A DNA stretch of 64,000 bases from an uncultured Microbacteriaceae bacterium. GTDB lineage: Bacteria; Actinomycetota; Actinomycetes; Actinomycetales; Microbacteriaceae. Below, piece by piece: positions 62,559-64,000 of the stretch (its first letter is position 1; every line of letters starts with the position of its first letter). Made by a program: the position numbers and the translations under genes. The stretch lies in contig CAJAKC010000008.1 of assembly GCA_903940225.1 (NCBI GenBank), forward strand, positions 1 to 64,000, read 5' to 3'. The notes under the pieces were generated by a model. That model made no database searches and had not been told where the DNA came from. It saw nothing but the letters and a program-made list of their open reading frames with translations.

Positions 62559-63482
62559 GTGCCCCCCGTAATTCGTGCAGAGAACCTCACCAAGGTCTAC
62601 GGCGACTTAACGGCGGTAAACGGCATCTCTTTCGAAGTCCCGCGAGGCGAATCTTTCGGGCTTCTGGGGCCGAACGGTGCCGGCAAGTCGACCGCGATGA
62701 AGATGATCGCGTCGGTATCGGCTCGGACCTCGGGCGTGCTTGAAGTGCTGGGACTTGACCCCAATACGGACGGGCCGGCGATTCGGTCGCAGCTCGGTGT
62801 CGTGCCGCAAGAAGACAATCTTGACCAAGAACTGCGTGTCGCCGAAAACCTCATCAGCTACGGTCGGTTTTTTGGAATGTCCCGCGCTGATGCAACGGCG
62901 CGTGCGACCGAACTACTCGAATTTGCTCAACTGACCGACCGTGCGAAGGCGAAAGTTGAACCCCTTTCCGGTGGCATGAAGCGTCGGCTCACCATCGCCC
63001 GTTCCCTGATGAACGATCCCCAAATGTTGCTGCTCGATGAACCGACGACGGGGCTGGACCCGCAGGCGCGTCACGTCCTCTGGGATCGCCTGTTTCGCCT
63101 CAAAGAGCGCGGCACCACTCTCATCCTCACGACGCACTACATGGATGAAGCCGAGCAACTCTGTGACCGCCTGATTGTCGTCGACCAGGGCGCCATCATG
63201 GCCGAGGGGTCACCCGCGCAGCTGATCCGCGAGCACTCGACCCGCGAAGTTCTCGAAGTTCGTTACGGCTCGGCCAACAACGCGGTCGTCGCAAAACAAA
63301 TCGCGGATGTTGGTGACCGCCAAGAAATCCTCCCTGACCGCATTCTCATTTACAGCGACAACGGTGAGCGCGACCTGGCCGAAATCACCAAGCGCGGGCA
63401 CCACCCGACGACAAGTCTCGTGAGGCGCTCGTCGCTGGAGGACGTCTTCTTGAGACTGACCGGTCGGACCCTGGTCGAATGA
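62559..63482 (+). CDS. ABC-2 type transporter ATPase
   Basis: About 307 residues. GPNGAGKST, LSGGMKRRLTIARSL, LLLDEPTTGLDPQARH, and a C-terminal region of the DrrA/NodI type. Pairs with the permease starting at 63479. GTG 62559 gives VPPVIRAENLTKVYGDL; a TTG at 62553 is less likely. Such pairs export lipids, polysaccharides or drugs. Confidence 0.88.
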   Translation: MPPVIRAENLTKVYGDLTAVNGISFEVPRGESFGLLGPNGAGKSTAMKMIASVSARTSGVLEVLGLDPNTDGPAIRSQLGVVPQEDNLDQELRVAENLISYGRFFGMSRADATARATELLEFAQLTDRAKAKVEPLSGGMKRRLTIARSLMNDPQMLLLDEPTTGLDPQARHVLWDRLFRLKERGTTLILTTHYMDEAEQLCDRLIVVDQGAIMAEGSPAQLIREHSTREVLEVRYGSANNAVVAKQIADVGDRQEILPDRILIYSDNGERDLAEITKRGHHPTTSLVRRSSLEDVFLRLTGRTLVE

Positions 63483-64000
63483 CGACCGTCGCGGAGATTC
63501 GCGAGCGCGCGTCTAAGTCACGGCGGTGGGGTTGGTGGTACGTCACCGAACTGCGCCTGCGCGAGATGCGCGGCTACATCAGCTATGTCGTGACGTCGAG
63601 CATCGGTAATCCGATTGTCTATCTGCTCGCACTCGGTGTCGGACTTGCAAATCTGGTCCCTCAGGGCATCGAGGGCGTTCCCTACCTTGTGTATGTCGCC
63701 CCCGCGATGCTGATGTCGACGATTCTGTCGGTCGGCGCCGAAGAGGGGATGTACCCCGTGCTCAGCGGATTCAAATGGCACAAGGTCTTTTTTGCCATTC
63801 ACGCGACACCCATTAGCCCGGGCCAAATCGTCGGAGGCTTTCTGTTCCACCTGATGTTGAGGTTTACCTTTACTGCCGGTCTCTTCTTCGCCGCGATTGT
63901 TGCTTTCGGTGCTGTGCCGAACTCGACGGGGTGGCTTGTCATCCCGATTTCGATCCTCGGGGCGTACGCCATCATGACGCCGCTCGCCGCCTACGCGGCA
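63479..64000 (+). CDS. ABC-2 type transporter permease (cut by window edge)
   Basis: ATG 63479 overlaps the ATPase stop (ATGA). The visible 174 residues begin MTTVAEIRERASKSRRWGWW and have a cytoplasmic start followed by helices (GNPIVYLLALGVGLANLV, FTFTAGLFFAAIVAFGAV). Layout fits ABC2_membrane permeases of the DrrB/NodJ type. The frame is open to the end of the window. Confidence 0.85.
   Translation, partial: MTTVAEIRERASKSRRWGWWYVTELRLREMRGYISYVVTSSIGNPIVYLLALGVGLANLVPQGIEGVPYLVYVAPAMLMSTILSVGAEEGMYPVLSGFKWHKVFFAIHATPISPGQIVGGFLFHLMLRFTFTAGLFFAAIVAFGAVPNSTGWLVIPISILGAYAIMTPLAAYAA

Overview
The window is a 64 kb piece of a moderately high-GC actinobacterial chromosome. Gene order and protein signatures point to the Micrococcales, probably Microbacteriaceae: RpoA beginning MLIAQRPTL, the order sucC-sucD-perM-purN-purH, a GuaB3 paralogue beside guaB, a DUF3817 gene, and the glmS-acpS-alr-tsaE-tsaB-rimI-tsaD block. 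Coding density is high, most genes overlap or abut, and several convergent pairs share stop-codon bases. The family-level assignment is inference; no rRNA or tRNA gene is present to test it.

Layout: (1) 1-344, the C-terminal end of a prepilin peptidase. (2) 352-4980, the str operon rpsL-rpsG-fusA-tuf, closed by a strong UUCG-loop terminator. (3) 4981-20058, the merged S10, spc and alpha operons from rpsJ to rplQ, including secY, adk, infA, rpmJ and rpoA; rpsN and map are absent from their usual slots. Four of these ribosomal proteins carry low-complexity tails. (4) 20079-30093, truA, rplM-rpsI, glmM, coaA (reverse), glmS-acpS-alr and the tsaE-tsaB-rimI-tsaD block: amino-sugar and cell-wall precursor supply plus tRNA t6A modification. 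(5) 30090-32645, a THUMP-like methyltransferase divergent from a CIRCE-controlled single groES, then rarD. (6) 32650-38213, a branched-chain amino-acid-type ABC transporter: livK forward, livHMGF reverse. It looks lower in GC than its surroundings, and its LivH carries an added secreted domain. (7) 38392-43747, guaB, guaB3, SURF1, DUF3817 and guaA (guanine nucleotide synthesis). (8) 43794-52852, two reverse membrane-protein genes, pcrA, and sucC-sucD-perM-purN-purH. (9) 52863-53434, a small toxin-antitoxin pair (Doc/Fic toxin, ribbon-helix-helix antitoxin) with four operator-like repeats. (10) 53543-60758, icd, a metal P-type ATPase, an MFS exporter, glyA, folD and tdk. (11) 60755-64000, a reverse ABC exporter divergent from an ABC-2 ATPase/permease pair that runs off the right edge.

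Most of the window is conserved core. A recurring regulatory feature is a TANNNT -10 box 6-7 bases before an ATG/GTG start with no Shine-Dalgarno sequence, seen at about ten genes and implying leaderless mRNAs. I found no CRISPR array, insertion sequence, prophage or clearly new multi-gene defence system. The items most worth following are the LivH fusion, the toxin-antitoxin operator array, the shared divergent -10 at 62.5 kb, and the P-type ATPase with a TPC/HV signature.
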